From Psychrobacter sp. UBA3483 (GTDB lineage Bacteria > Pseudomonadota > Gammaproteobacteria > Pseudomonadales > Moraxellaceae), in the NCBI RefSeq assembly GCF_002377905.1, contig NZ_DFQS01000038.1, positions 6,580 to 70,579 of the forward strand: a stretch of 64,000 nt of DNA. Reading direction: 5' to 3'. Shown in pieces: positions 55,426 to 64,000 of this stretch (positions are counted from its first letter, which is position 1; each line of letters starts with the position of its first letter). The position numbers and the translations under genes were made by a program. The notes beneath the pieces are model-generated. The model did not search any database and had not been told where the DNA came from. It was given only the letters and a program-made list of their open reading frames with translations.

Positions 55426-55456
55426 AAAGCCAAGGGTCAAGACGCTTGGCTTTTTT
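55426..55456 (+). terminator. Terminator after msrA
   Basis: AAAGCCAAG (55426-55434) and CTTGGCTTT (55445-55453) form a perfect stem and end in a T run. Confidence 0.87.
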
Positions 55457-55518
55457 ATTGCGTTTAGCGGTATGATAATACCAAATATTTAAAGCATAGA
55501 TAGTTTGGGAATAAAGAT

Positions 55519-56184
55519 ATGGATTCTAAATTTTGGCAACAGCGCTGGCAAGAAGGCCGCATTGGCTTTCATAAGTCTGACGTCAATCCTCAGCTAATCG
55601 AGTATTTTTCTGAGCTCGCAGTGCCCATCGGTAGCCAAGTCTTGGTACCTTTATGCGGTAAATCAGTTGATATGGTATGGCTTGCGCACGCAGGCTATGA
55701 CGTCGTTGGCGTCGAGCTGGTGGAAACTGCTGTGCAAGCGTTCTTTGCTGAACAAAAGGTTATTCCTACTATCGCTGAATTTACGAGCGCTACTGATAAC
55801 GCCATTTTAAAACGCTATCAGGGTCAGCTAGCTGGGCAAACCATCACTTTATGGGCAGCAGATATTTTTGCTCTGAGCGCCACAGATATGGGTAAGATTA
55901 ATGCTGTTTATGATAGAGCAGCATTGATAGCCTTGCCAGCAACGATGCGTGCTGATTATAGTACGCAAATAGTTAAGCTTAGTAATCACGCGCCACAACT
56001 ATTAATCACCCTAAACTATGACCAAAGTAAAAAAGATGGCCCGCCTTTTTCGATTAGTCAGCAGCAGTTACAGCAATATTATGATGCCGAGTATGAGATT
56101 ATTGCGCTTGAAAAACAGTCATCTACCCTTAATGCGGCATCAGAGCTAGCCGTAACTGAACAGGTTTGGCTATTAAATCCTTAA
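55519..56184 (+). CDS. tpm: Thiopurine S-methyltransferase family protein
   Basis: SAM-dependent methyltransferase of 221 residues; bacterial TPMT homologues methylate thiols or selenium and tellurium oxyanions. FWQQRWQEGRIGFHKSDVNP is the characteristic N terminus; VLVPLCGKSVDMVWLAHAGYDVVGVE is the SAM site; YDRAALIALP and TLNYDQSKKDGPPFSI follow. No strong ribosome binding site is seen. The natural substrate is not known. Confidence 0.93.
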   Translation: MDSKFWQQRWQEGRIGFHKSDVNPQLIEYFSELAVPIGSQVLVPLCGKSVDMVWLAHAGYDVVGVELVETAVQAFFAEQKVIPTIAEFTSATDNAILKRYQGQLAGQTITLWAADIFALSATDMGKINAVYDRAALIALPATMRADYSTQIVKLSNHAPQLLITLNYDQSKKDGPPFSISQQQLQQYYDAEYEIIALEKQSSTLNAASELAVTEQVWLLNP

Positions 56185-56401
56185 TCTACTCATCCATTGG
56201 AGCTAAATCACGAAAAAGCTCTAAAGCTTGCTTGAGCGTGATAGCCAAACCCTCTTCTAACCTCACGCTCACGTCAATTTATAGTAACGGAGTGCTTCGA
56301 TACCTTTTCTTTACTATTGAGATTGGTTACTCTAAGTTCATACTGCTTAATCCAGCTTTGTTCTCTTTCAATGACTATTTCGATGTTTATAGGATATTTC
56401 C

Positions 56402-57895
56402 ATGCATTTTTCTTCGACCTCTACGTTATCGCTACTTAGCATCGCGGTTGGCCTCAGCTTTGCCAGTACTGCGCAAGCGGCCAAACCACCAGCACCAGAC
56501 TTATCTAATAGCCAGTTTCAGCAGTGCTTAGATGGTTTAAAAAACTCTAGTAAATTCCGCGGCGTCGATAGCTATACGTTTAATAACTATCGTCCAAGCC
56601 AGCCTGACCCTAGTGTGATTCAGTCACTTAATTACCAGCCTGAATTTCAAAAGGACGTTTGGGATTATTTGTCATCATTGGTAGATAAAGAGCGGGTCGA
56701 AGATGGTATTCGCGCTAAGCACCAATGGGCAGATACCTTACGCCGCATTGAATCGCGCTATGGGGTCAAAGCCGAACACGTATTGGGCGTATGGGGCGTG
56801 GAGTCAAACTTTGGTCAGACATTGGGTAAAAAGCCATTGTTTGAGTCTTTAGCGACGCTGTCATGTTTTGATCGTCGCCAAAGCTACTTCCAAGGCGAAT
56901 ATGCCAATGCGCTAAAAATTGTGCAAAATGGCGATATCTCACCCAGTGATATGACCGGCTCATGGGCGGGTGCATTTGGACAAACGCAGTTTATGCCAAG
57001 TACCTTTCTAGAATTGGCTGTCGATTTTGATGGTGATGGCCGCCGCGACTTGGTTAATAGCGTCCCTGATGCTCTCGCTTCTACTGCCAACTTTTTAGAC
57101 AAACGTGGCTACCGTACCGGCGAGCCATGGGGTTATGAAGTCAAACTGCCGAGTGGTTTTTGGGGCGCATCAAACCGTAAAGACAAAAAATCTATCAGCC
57201 ATTGGCGCAATCAAGGCCTGACATTGGCGAATGGTAGTCCATTACCTTCTACCTTGGGCAGCGCAGGTTTATTATTACCAGCCGGCACTGATGGTCCAGC
57301 ATTCTTGGTGGGTAAAAACTTCGATACGTTTTATTCGTATAATGCTTCAGAAAATTATGCTTTAGCGATTGCCCATTTATCAGACTTAATCGCGCGTGAA
57401 GACAGCAGCAAAACCGACTTTGTCACTGCATGGCCGACGGACGACCCTGGTATTAGCCGTCAGCAATCTAAAGATATTCAGCAAGCATTATTAAATGCAG
57501 GCTACGATATTGGCGAAGTGGACGGTATCATCGGTGACAATACCCGTACGGCCATTCAGCAATATCAATCAAGCCACGGCATCTTTCCTGCCGATGGACG
57601 CGCCGGACAAAAATTTTATCGCGCCATCGTTGGCAATAGTGTTGCAAGCACTTCCCAATATGGTAATCCATACGGACAACCAGCAAACAATCGTCCTTTA
57701 AACCCTGCACCTACAGACCGTATGGGGCAATTGATTCAACAGCAAACTGGCAACTCAAACTCTAACCCTTACTCGGTACAGCCGTCTGTGCAGCAAACCG
57801 TTAGACCATCAACCTCATCGAGTAATACCCGTTATCGCCGGGTTAGCAGTCCTGATGGTACGGTGAAACTTGTACGCGTTGATGAAGGCTCGTAA
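56402..57895 (+). CDS. mltB: Lytic murein transglycosylase B-like with peptidoglycan-binding domain
   Basis: Periplasmic glycan-strand cleaving enzyme. A signal peptide occupies residues 1-26 (ends TAQA). The SLT_2 domain spans about 35-330, with the catalytic glutamate in VWGVESNFGQTLGKKP and FGQTQFMPSTFLELAVDFDGDG. A PG_binding_1 domain lies at about 355-410 (IQQALLNAGYDIGEVDGIIGDNTRTAIQ), then a Ser/Asn/Pro-rich tail. It has 497 residues and no lipobox, so it is the soluble form rather than an anchored MltB. AGGAT precedes the ATG. Confidence 0.93.
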   Translation: MHFSSTSTLSLLSIAVGLSFASTAQAAKPPAPDLSNSQFQQCLDGLKNSSKFRGVDSYTFNNYRPSQPDPSVIQSLNYQPEFQKDVWDYLSSLVDKERVEDGIRAKHQWADTLRRIESRYGVKAEHVLGVWGVESNFGQTLGKKPLFESLATLSCFDRRQSYFQGEYANALKIVQNGDISPSDMTGSWAGAFGQTQFMPSTFLELAVDFDGDGRRDLVNSVPDALASTANFLDKRGYRTGEPWGYEVKLPSGFWGASNRKDKKSISHWRNQGLTLANGSPLPSTLGSAGLLLPAGTDGPAFLVGKNFDTFYSYNASENYALAIAHLSDLIAREDSSKTDFVTAWPTDDPGISRQQSKDIQQALLNAGYDIGEVDGIIGDNTRTAIQQYQSSHGIFPADGRAGQKFYRAIVGNSVASTSQYGNPYGQPANNRPLNPAPTDRMGQLIQQQTGNSNSNPYSVQPSVQQTVRPSTSSSNTRYRRVSSPDGTVKLVRVDEGS

Positions 57896-57952
57896 TTAGC
57901 TAAGCTAAGGAATGAATTATTTATTATCTACAAGCATGTATTAGCGACTAAT

Positions 57953-57984
57953 AAAAAGGCCACGCTTATTTGCGTGGCTTTTTT
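57953..57984 (+). terminator. Terminator after mltB
   Basis: AAAAAGGCCACGC and GCGTGGCTTTTTT pair with a single-base bulge and end in a T run. Confidence 0.85.
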
Positions 57985-58050
57985 ATAAAATGAATTGAAT
58001 AAACTGAAAAAATACGGTCATCATTCTATTATTTTGTTAAATAATACCTA

Positions 58051-58353
58051 CTAGATAACAGGTGGCGGGTTCGGTTTGCCATTATCGCCATCCCAATTTT
58101 CGCGTGCTTTGTCATCTAAATCCGCAGGCGTTTTTGGCTCCCATTTACCGTTCTCTTTCCACGTCGCATCACCCCAGTCGGCATCTTCTTCCTTTCTATC
58201 CAAATCCTTATAGGCTTGGGTCGGATCAATGCCGCGGCGCTTCATATCGGCGACTTGCTCCTCTAAGGTACGAAACTGATTTGCTTCGAGCATGGTTTCT
58301 TCTAAGTTGGTTAACTCACTTTTTAAGCTATCATTTTTAGCATTACTCATCAT
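58051..58353 (-). CDS. Small hydrophilic protein of unknown function
   Basis: I do not recognise a family. The product has 100 residues and is strongly charged and soluble: an N-terminal probable coiled-coil or helical part (about 8-45, SLKSELTNLEETMLEANQF) and a C-terminal disordered-looking part rich in D, W, K and P ending GKPNPPPVI. GGGAG lies six bases before the ATG, supporting translation. It is convergent with mltB. Confidence 0.65.
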   Translation of the reverse strand: MMSNAKNDSLKSELTNLEETMLEANQFRTLEEQVADMKRRGIDPTQAYKDLDRKEEDADWGDATWKENGKWEPKTPADLDDKARENWDGDNGKPNPPPVI

Positions 58354-58556
58354 TCATTCTCCCTAATAGTTACGTTTTATTATGTATTTATACGCTCATT
58401 ATTACGGGTATTGCCCAGCTTCACAACTACAGAGACGTATGCTTTGTATTACAAAGGGTAAGCGGCAGCTTTATAAATGGGTTTTTATAACCGGAAAATG
58501 ATTACTAAAGCGTTTATTAATGAGAAATTTATCAATAAAACCTTTAGTGGTTTGCG

Positions 58557-59585
58557 CTAATTAAGAGGTAAAGACGGCGCACTAGGTATGGTGGTATTAC
58601 TGTCTGTCAATAAGCTCTTCGCATAAAAGGTAAGCTTCCAGAGTTCTTGTGACACGCGCGTGCCATAAGTGCTGAGTTGAATCCAATTCGCCCCTACCAA
58701 CTGACGCTGCAACTGGTTTAAGTCATCTTGAGAAATCTGACAACGTGCTACTGCATGGACATTTGGCATGTCTTTTTTGATATCTGTTTCAGCTTTGACG
58801 GCGATTAAGCGATTAATAGCACTCTGTAAGCCATAGCTTGAAAAGGTAGCCGGTACCTTTACTAAAGCGATGAGCACTTCTTGCCACGATAAAGTCATGG
58901 GACGGCTGACATCGGTTAAATTGCCGCCTTCATAGGCTTGGGCTTTGTATTGGATCTCAAAAGTGTCGGTTAATACCAGAGGCTTGCTGACATTATTAGC
59001 CGCTAAATAGTCGATATCAGCAGGGCGAGATTGAGTAAGTTTGGTTCTCTTGGTAGAAAAGCTCGTTGCCGTTTCTTCAGCAAGTACGGATTTATTGGCT
59101 TTCATCAGCTCGTCACTGACTCTTACCCAGCCGTCCCCTACTTCATGATTGGCGACCATTCTATAGAAGGCCTGAATGAGGAGCTGCTCGATATCGTTTT
59201 CTGTTTCATAGTAATAAATCTTATCGGCTTTTTTGGTCACCATGTTGGTGAATTCTTGCAGCTGCCGACTGATATTGACCTCGTTATGATGACTTTTGAC
59301 CAATATTAACAAAGGTTTGAGCTTGGCTTTAGCATTAAGATAGCTCAAATGCATTTGACTGACACCAGTATTTTGCGCTGTGCCATAGCTATCGCCGATA
59401 ATCATCAGCGCATAATCGCAAGCATCGATACACTGGCGCCCATATAACGCCGCTTTGGGTAATTTGCTAGAAACGTCATAGGTTAAAAATGCGCGGCCTT
59501 GGAAAAACATCGCCACACTGTCTAAAACCAACAGTTGGTCGTTGTCAGCGCATATGACGTGAATATGATAGCGACGGTTTGACAC
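58557..59585 (-). CDS. DUF4062-like domain protein
   Basis: A 342-residue protein. The N-terminal half (about 1-160) resembles DUF4062 domains: an initial beta strand, then CIDACDYALMIIGDSYGTAQNTG, followed by SYLNAKAKLKPLLILVK. The C-terminal half has a region at about 210-330 (PMTLSWQEVLIALVKVPATF) that I do not recognise. No ATPase or membrane segment is visible. Start: the GTG at 59585 has AGAGG at 7-base spacing; the frame opens two codons earlier at a GTG too close to it. DUF4062 occurs in signalling and STAND/NLR-type proteins elsewhere; the role here is unknown. Confidence 0.65.
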   Translation of the reverse strand: MSNRRYHIHVICADNDQLLVLDSVAMFFQGRAFLTYDVSSKLPKAALYGRQCIDACDYALMIIGDSYGTAQNTGVSQMHLSYLNAKAKLKPLLILVKSHHNEVNISRQLQEFTNMVTKKADKIYYYETENDIEQLLIQAFYRMVANHEVGDGWVRVSDELMKANKSVLAEETATSFSTKRTKLTQSRPADIDYLAANNVSKPLVLTDTFEIQYKAQAYEGGNLTDVSRPMTLSWQEVLIALVKVPATFSSYGLQSAINRLIAVKAETDIKKDMPNVHAVARCQISQDDLNQLQRQLVGANWIQLSTYGTRVSQELWKLTFYAKSLLTDSNTTIPSAPSLPLN

Positions 59586-59812
59586 AATCACCTCTAAGCT
59601 TATTAGTCATATAAATGAAAGTTATCTCAATCGATACCCAAAAACGATAGCATCAGAGCCTGTCTAATATTCTGTTTGGCAAATACTAGCCTAGCATAAT
59701 ATTACGCAAATGCGTTTAATTTATTGCTAATTCCACTAATATATTGCGGGATTATAACAGCTACCTCTCTATTGCACAGGCAAAGAACCCTATTAGACTA
59801 AAACAAAAGGGC

Positions 59813-60808
59813 TTAAGGCGAAAGAATATACTGTATACGAGACTGTTTACCCAATAAACGTCGCACCACAGCGCCGAGCTGCTCATCGTACCTAGTCGCG
59901 TAAAAAGTCAAAGCCGGCGGTATATCTATAGCGGTCGCTACGCCATTTAACGCTTCATTAGCTGATACCTTAACGGGTAATGCCGACAACTGATCCGCTA
60001 TCAACAGCTGCTTAACGCGCTCAGCGATTGCATGCCCCGAATCGACGACTTCTATCGGTAACAGCTGCTGAGTAATTTCTTGGCGTAAAAACGCTTTAAA
60101 AAATGGATAATGGGTACAGCCTAATACCAACTGATCGACGCCATCTTGCAAAAATTGCTGTAATTGTGCGCGTAAATCTTGAGCCGTTTCGCTGTCCTCA
60201 GGCATACCTAACTCGACCCAAGGTACTAAATTTGGGTCAAAGTATTTGGTAACTCTGGTGGTATGAGGAATGGCAACATTGGTAATGACGTCATTAAGTA
60301 ACGCCCCGTTTAACGTCGCTTTCGTTGCCAATACTGCCACGTGCTGAGTTTTGCTGGCCAATACCGCAGGTTTTAAAGCGGGCACCAGACCAACAATAGG
60401 CAGCTGCGGATAATAGCGTCTGGCAGTCTCTAAAGCATACGCCGAAGCACTATTACAGGCGATAACAATAAGCTTACAGCCTTGTTGGTACAGCCATTCT
60501 ACTGCAGCGAGCGTTAAGGCTTTAATGTCTTCACTATCGCGATTGCCATACGGTACATGCAAGGTATCAGCATAATAAACATAACGCTCATGTGGTAACT
60601 GCTGAGCCAAATGTAGATAGACTGACAAACCGCCAACGCCCGAATCAAATAAGCCGATTGGCGCGCTGCGCTCTTTTTTGAGCGTGTTATTTGTCACGCA
60701 GTTATTTGTTTTAAGCGTTTTAAAATTATCATCAATAACTGTCGTTGTATGCGTCTCAGACCTATCATAGGTTGTATTATCAGGCGCTGCTTTTACGGCA
60801 ATCTTCAT
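59813..60808 (-). CDS. murI: Glutamate racemase
   Basis: Interconverts L- and D-glutamate for peptidoglycan. It has 331 residues with an unusual hydrophilic N-terminal extension of about 50 before PIGLFDSGVGGLSV. The catalytic cysteines are in VIACNSASAYALE and LGCTHYPFF. YYADTLHVPYGNR is also present. AAGAGAG just upstream of the ATG supports translation of the extension. It is followed on the same strand by the DUF4062-like gene after about 220 bases and preceded by the DUF1285 gene. Confidence 0.95.
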   Translation of the reverse strand: MKIAVKAAPDNTTYDRSETHTTTVIDDNFKTLKTNNCVTNNTLKKERSAPIGLFDSGVGGLSVYLHLAQQLPHERYVYYADTLHVPYGNRDSEDIKALTLAAVEWLYQQGCKLIVIACNSASAYALETARRYYPQLPIVGLVPALKPAVLASKTQHVAVLATKATLNGALLNDVITNVAIPHTTRVTKYFDPNLVPWVELGMPEDSETAQDLRAQLQQFLQDGVDQLVLGCTHYPFFKAFLRQEITQQLLPIEVVDSGHAIAERVKQLLIADQLSALPVKVSANEALNGVATAIDIPPALTFYATRYDEQLGAVVRRLLGKQSRIQYILSP

Positions 60809-60862
60809 TACTCTCTTACCGCCGTTTTCATATAAATATTAAATGCTAAATAGACTCTCTTG

Positions 60863-61591
60863 TTATGCAGATGGCATTGATAACGTATAAGCGTTATCGC
60901 CACTTTGCAGCGTTAGTATCGTCTCACCATCACGCTCTGTCAATTCACCAATTTCTGTTAAATGGTAAAAGGCGTTACGTCCAATCAATGCCTCTAAACC
61001 GTTTCGCACCATCATATAAGGACGCATTTGAGTAGTGCTTTCTATACTTCCAATGTCTTCTTTATCTTTACTTTTGTCAGAATTGCCGCTGTTATCAGCC
61101 TTTTTGATTGAGTAAGCACGCAAACCAATCGGATGCGCAGCATCTAAACGCACCACATCGCCGGTGGTGGTTGTAAATTCTAGCCAACGCTTACCTGCGT
61201 CCTCAACAATGCCAACATCATTAATCAATAATGGCGCATCTTCTACTTGGATACGCAGTTTTTGTACTGGCGTCTTTAAAAAATACTCAACCGCGCCACT
61301 ATTTTCTTCTTTCCACAAAATAGTAGCAAATAAACTGACTAATGACTGACGGGTCATGTGCCCGCCTTCGTGCCACCACTCACCGTTGGCTTTGATGGTT
61401 AAATCCATATCCGTTACTTGCTCAGGATGCCAGTTCTCAAGCGGCGGTATGGCGCGCCCCTCGCGCGTGCTCGGCGCTGACTTAAAATACTGACTTAGGG
61501 CATCGATACCATTTATCCCCAACGCCTTATCATTTGTAGCTTTGGGGCTATCTTTATCATTAGAATTATCATTTTTATTATCGTCATTCAT
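60863..61591 (-). CDS. DUF1285 family protein
   Basis: Cytoplasmic protein of unknown function, 242 residues. PPLENWHPEQVTDMDLTIKANGEWWHEG is the typical N-terminal block, followed by MTRQSLVSLFATILWKEE and EDAPLLINDV; RPYMMVRNGLEALIGRNAFYHL ends the domain. Compared with the family it has a disordered N-terminal tail of about 40 and a hydrophilic insertion around SGNSDKSKDKEDIGS. ATG 61591 has AAGGA at 7-base spacing. It is upstream of murI on the same strand with a 54-base gap. Confidence 0.88.
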   Translation of the reverse strand: MNDDNKNDNSNDKDSPKATNDKALGINGIDALSQYFKSAPSTREGRAIPPLENWHPEQVTDMDLTIKANGEWWHEGGHMTRQSLVSLFATILWKEENSGAVEYFLKTPVQKLRIQVEDAPLLINDVGIVEDAGKRWLEFTTTTGDVVRLDAAHPIGLRAYSIKKADNSGNSDKSKDKEDIGSIESTTQMRPYMMVRNGLEALIGRNAFYHLTEIGELTERDGETILTLQSGDNAYTLSMPSA

Positions 61592-61594
61592 CAC

Positions 61595-61998
61595 AAAATC
61601 CTTTATGTAGTAATCAAAGTTTGGCGAATCTATTATTACTATAAATTTTTGTTTCGGGTATGATGAAAGCCTATCGTCATTGTACCCCCATTATTTTAAT
61701 CTTACCTTAACATTGATACCCAGAAATGCGTATCGTGTTTGTAGGACTTTTCTTTTATAATGAGTAACGATTATATATTTGCAATGGTTCAGTGGGTGTT
61801 GAATTAACGACACATTTTACGTTATGGGTGCTAAATTTTTCTTGGATCTTTTTACCCTTAACGTCGTCAATTGATGCCGCAAAGACAGTTCTTATCGGGC
61901 AGCCATATGTCTGAGTAACGTTAGCGCCGCAAGCCTTATTATTCAATTGTTAAGCTAATGATGCCCTGAGATAAGCCACTAAAAGTTTAGGAGTAGGT
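61595..61998. other. Intergenic region upstream of ETF-QO
   Basis: About 400 bases between divergent genes. A minus-strand frame of 63 codons exists (61755-61946), but it starts with TTG and lacks a ribosome binding site. No hairpin or repeat is obvious. Confidence 0.45.
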
Positions 61999-63930
61999 AT
62001 GCAAGAGCAAGACAATCAAAAGCCTGTCGTTGATAGTGACAACGTTAGCAGCGACGTTGTTAATAACGACACGGTTAGTAAGGACACTGTGAACACCGAT
62101 ACGCCCATCGTGGATAACGACACCGTGAACCCTGATGCCGCCGTAGAGGAAGTCGCCACTACTGAAGAAACCCCTGCCACCGAGGCGACAGAAGTTGCCG
62201 CTGAGCCAGTAGAAGCCACTACTGAAACAGAAGCAATACCTGAGCCAGTCGTAGAACCAGAAGTAACTGAGCCTGAAATCGAACGTGAATCAATGGAATT
62301 TGATGTCATCATCGTCGGCGGTGGCCCTGCGGGTTTATCAGCGGCCATTCGTCTGCGTCAGCTTGCTATTGCAGCGGGCAATGATGAATTCATGGTTTGT
62401 GTGGTCGAAAAAGGCTCAGAGTTTGGTGCGCATACCTTATCTGGTGCGGTCATTGAGCCGCGCGCTTTAGACGAGCTGATACCAGATTGGAAAGAAAAAG
62501 GCGCGCCACTAAACGTACCTGCCATTGAAGACCGCGTTTATATGCTTGGTTCTGCGACCAAAGCAACCAAACTGCCTGATTCTATCGTACCTGCCAGCAT
62601 GCACAATGAAGGCAACTACATTGTCTCATTGGGCAACGTCGTTCGCTGGTTGGCTGAGCAAGCAGAAGAGCTTGAAGTGATGATGTTCCCAGGCTTTGCT
62701 GCCGATGAGATTTTATATAATGATGACGGTTCGGTAAGAGGGGTTTTGACAGGCGATATGGGCGTGGCTGCCAATGGTGAAGCCAAGCCGAGCTTTGAGC
62801 CAGGTTACGAGCTGCTAGGTAAATATACTATTTTTGCCGAAGGTTGCCGCGGACATCTAGGCAAACGCCTCATCAGCCGTTTTGCTCTTGATAAAGACTC
62901 AGACCCTCAGCATTATGGCATCGGTCTAAAAGAGCTATGGGAAGTCAGCCCAGAGAAGCACGAGCAAGGCGTGGTGATGCATGGTTCAGGTTGGCCATTA
63001 ACCGATACCGGTTCTTCTGGTGGTTGGTGGTTATATTTCGATGAAAACAACCAAGTCAGCTTCGGTATGGTCATCGACCTATCGTACTCAAACCCTTATA
63101 TGTCACCGTTTGATGAGATGCAGCGCTTAAAACTGCACCCACTCATTCGTAACATCTTAGAAGGCGGCAAACGCCTATCGTACGGCGCGCGTGCGTTGAC
63201 CAAAGGCGGCTTAAACTCTTTACCGAAATTCACCTTCCCAGGTGGCGTGTTGGTCGGTGATGACGCGGGTTTCTTAAACCCTGCCAAAATTAAAGGTACG
63301 CACACCTCAATGAAGTCAGGCATGTTGGCGGCTGAAGCGATTTTTGAAGCATTACAAGCAGGCCGTGAGTATGACGATGTGGTTGCTTATAGCACCATGT
63401 ATAAAGAATCTTGGTTATATCAAGATAACTACGAAGCGCGTAACTTTGCGCCAGCCATGCACCGTATGGGTCAATGGATGGGCGGTGCCTTTACCTTTAT
63501 CGAGCAAAACTTGCTTGGCGGTAAAATGCCCCTGACTATTCATGATAATAAGAAAGATTATGATCAGTTGGAGCGCGCGGCGCATGCTTATCAGCCAACC
63601 TATCCTAAGCCCGATGGTAAACTGGTATTTGATAAGCTGTCATCAGTCTTTATCTCTAATACCAACCATGCTGAAGACCAACCGACGCATCTAAAACTCA
63701 CCGATCCTACGGTGCCTGTTTCAATCAACTTACCGCTATATGCTGAGCCTGCGCGTCTGTATTGTCCAGCTGGCGTTTATGAAGTGGTGAAAGATGCCGA
63801 AGGTGCTAAGTTTGTCATCAATGCGCAAAACTGCGTGCATTGTAAAACCTGTGACATCAAAGACCCGTCACAGAATATTACTTGGGTGACACCTGAAGGC
63901 GGCGGTGGTCCTAACTATCCAAACATGTAA
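61999..63930 (+). CDS. Electron-transfer-flavoprotein:ubiquinone oxidoreductase
   Basis: Membrane-associated FAD/4Fe-4S enzyme passing electrons from reduced ETF (acyl-CoA dehydrogenase step) to ubiquinone. FAD site: FDVIIVGGGPAGLSAAIRL. Middle blocks include GAHTLSGAVIEPRALDELIPDW and GGWWLYFDENNQVSFGMV. The C-terminal cluster ligands are in NCVHCKTCDIKDPSQNI. At 643 residues it is longer than the usual 550 or so because residues 1-97 form an acidic, Thr/Val/Asp/Glu-rich extension. AGGAG five bases before the ATG supports the long start. It complements fadBA functionally. Confidence 0.95.
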   Translation: MQEQDNQKPVVDSDNVSSDVVNNDTVSKDTVNTDTPIVDNDTVNPDAAVEEVATTEETPATEATEVAAEPVEATTETEAIPEPVVEPEVTEPEIERESMEFDVIIVGGGPAGLSAAIRLRQLAIAAGNDEFMVCVVEKGSEFGAHTLSGAVIEPRALDELIPDWKEKGAPLNVPAIEDRVYMLGSATKATKLPDSIVPASMHNEGNYIVSLGNVVRWLAEQAEELEVMMFPGFAADEILYNDDGSVRGVLTGDMGVAANGEAKPSFEPGYELLGKYTIFAEGCRGHLGKRLISRFALDKDSDPQHYGIGLKELWEVSPEKHEQGVVMHGSGWPLTDTGSSGGWWLYFDENNQVSFGMVIDLSYSNPYMSPFDEMQRLKLHPLIRNILEGGKRLSYGARALTKGGLNSLPKFTFPGGVLVGDDAGFLNPAKIKGTHTSMKSGMLAAEAIFEALQAGREYDDVVAYSTMYKESWLYQDNYEARNFAPAMHRMGQWMGGAFTFIEQNLLGGKMPLTIHDNKKDYDQLERAAHAYQPTYPKPDGKLVFDKLSSVFISNTNHAEDQPTHLKLTDPTVPVSINLPLYAEPARLYCPAGVYEVVKDAEGAKFVINAQNCVHCKTCDIKDPSQNITWVTPEGGGGPNYPNM

Positions 63931-63978
63931 ATCATGTTTTAGATATCTATCGCTTCATAAAAAACCGCTCTTAATTCA

Positions 63979-64000
63979 TGAACTGACCCCCATAAGTTGG
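63979..64000. mobile_element. Putative terminal inverted repeat of an IS3-family element
   Basis: The last 22 bases start TGAACTGACCCCC and continue CATAAGTTGG, close to the termini of IS3-family elements (IS150 group; TG first, CCCC, then GTTGGA). The element would extend past the window, so only its tip is visible. The assignment rests on recalled pattern. Confidence 0.5.

Noticed and set aside
61755..61946. 63-codon minus-strand frame upstream of ETF-QO
   Set aside because: It begins with TTG, has no ribosome binding site and matches nothing I know. It could be a gene remnant, but I cannot support it as a gene.
1..64000. tRNA or rRNA genes
   Set aside because: I looked for TTCGA-type T-loops with flanking acceptor stems and for rRNA motifs in the gaps and saw none. 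A covariance search would be decisive.

Overview
The window is a gene-dense stretch of a bacterial chromosome, mostly core metabolism. Several features point to a gammaproteobacterium of the Moraxellaceae, most likely Psychrobacter: the ibaG-murA-hisG-hisD-hisC and argS-ftsN-like gene orders, the cmoA/cmoB pair, an fadBA operon, moderate to low GC, and protein sequences that read like Psychrobacter/Acinetobacter homologues. The genus is inferred from recalled family similarity; no database was searched. No tRNA, rRNA, CRISPR array or complete mobile element is visible.

Layout. 1-2414: the end of fabB (fatty acid synthesis), then pabB (folate). 2549-7784, minus strand: ibaG, murA, hisG, hisD and hisC, with a hairpin and a probable internal promoter between hisG and hisD. 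7903-11734: a secreted or anchored esterase, a two-BON-domain lipoprotein (DolP-like), yraN and the divergent rsmI. 11806-15385: adenosine kinase-like, metY and nfuA, separated by a repeat-rich gap. 15798-21271: an alpha/beta hydrolase, a GST, then nadM-Nudix, nadV and an SGNH hydrolase, which form a nicotinamide-to-NAD salvage block. 21387-32844: a mixed accessory and housekeeping stretch (L31 type B, a small lipoprotein, an FAD oxidoreductase, LOG, hydrolase, exoX, M23 peptidase, dtd, psd, HD phosphohydrolase, MFS, isochorismatase). 33124-36603: fadBA beta-oxidation. 37311-40363: ispA, a DUF72 protein and an AT-rich HEAT-like gene. 40430-46619: sodB, rdgB, tig, clpP and clpX. 46864-52637: SDR, a PTS EIIC-like membrane protein, an FtsN-like SPOR protein, argS and a DUF2788 protein. 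52672-57895: cmoB, cmoA, msrA, tpm and mltB. 58051-63930: a small hydrophilic protein, a DUF4062-like protein, murI, a DUF1285 protein and electron-transfer-flavoprotein:ubiquinone oxidoreductase. The last 22 bases look like the tip of an IS3-family element.

How genes work together. FadB/FadA produce reduced ETF whose electrons ETF-QO passes to quinone. Tig, ClpP and ClpX are linked chaperone and proteolysis functions. CmoA and CmoB act consecutively on tRNA U34. NadV and NadM turn nicotinamide into NAD in two steps. MurA, MurI, MltB, the SPOR protein and the M23 protein all touch peptidoglycan.

Novelty. I did not find an unmistakable new system. The best leads are a family of 66-80 bp palindromic elements with a conserved asymmetric core (12946-13025 and 44047-44112, plus a possible divergent relative in the tig leader), an AT-rich HEAT-like orphan gene, a DUF4062-like protein, and recurrent hydrophilic insertions in otherwise standard enzymes.
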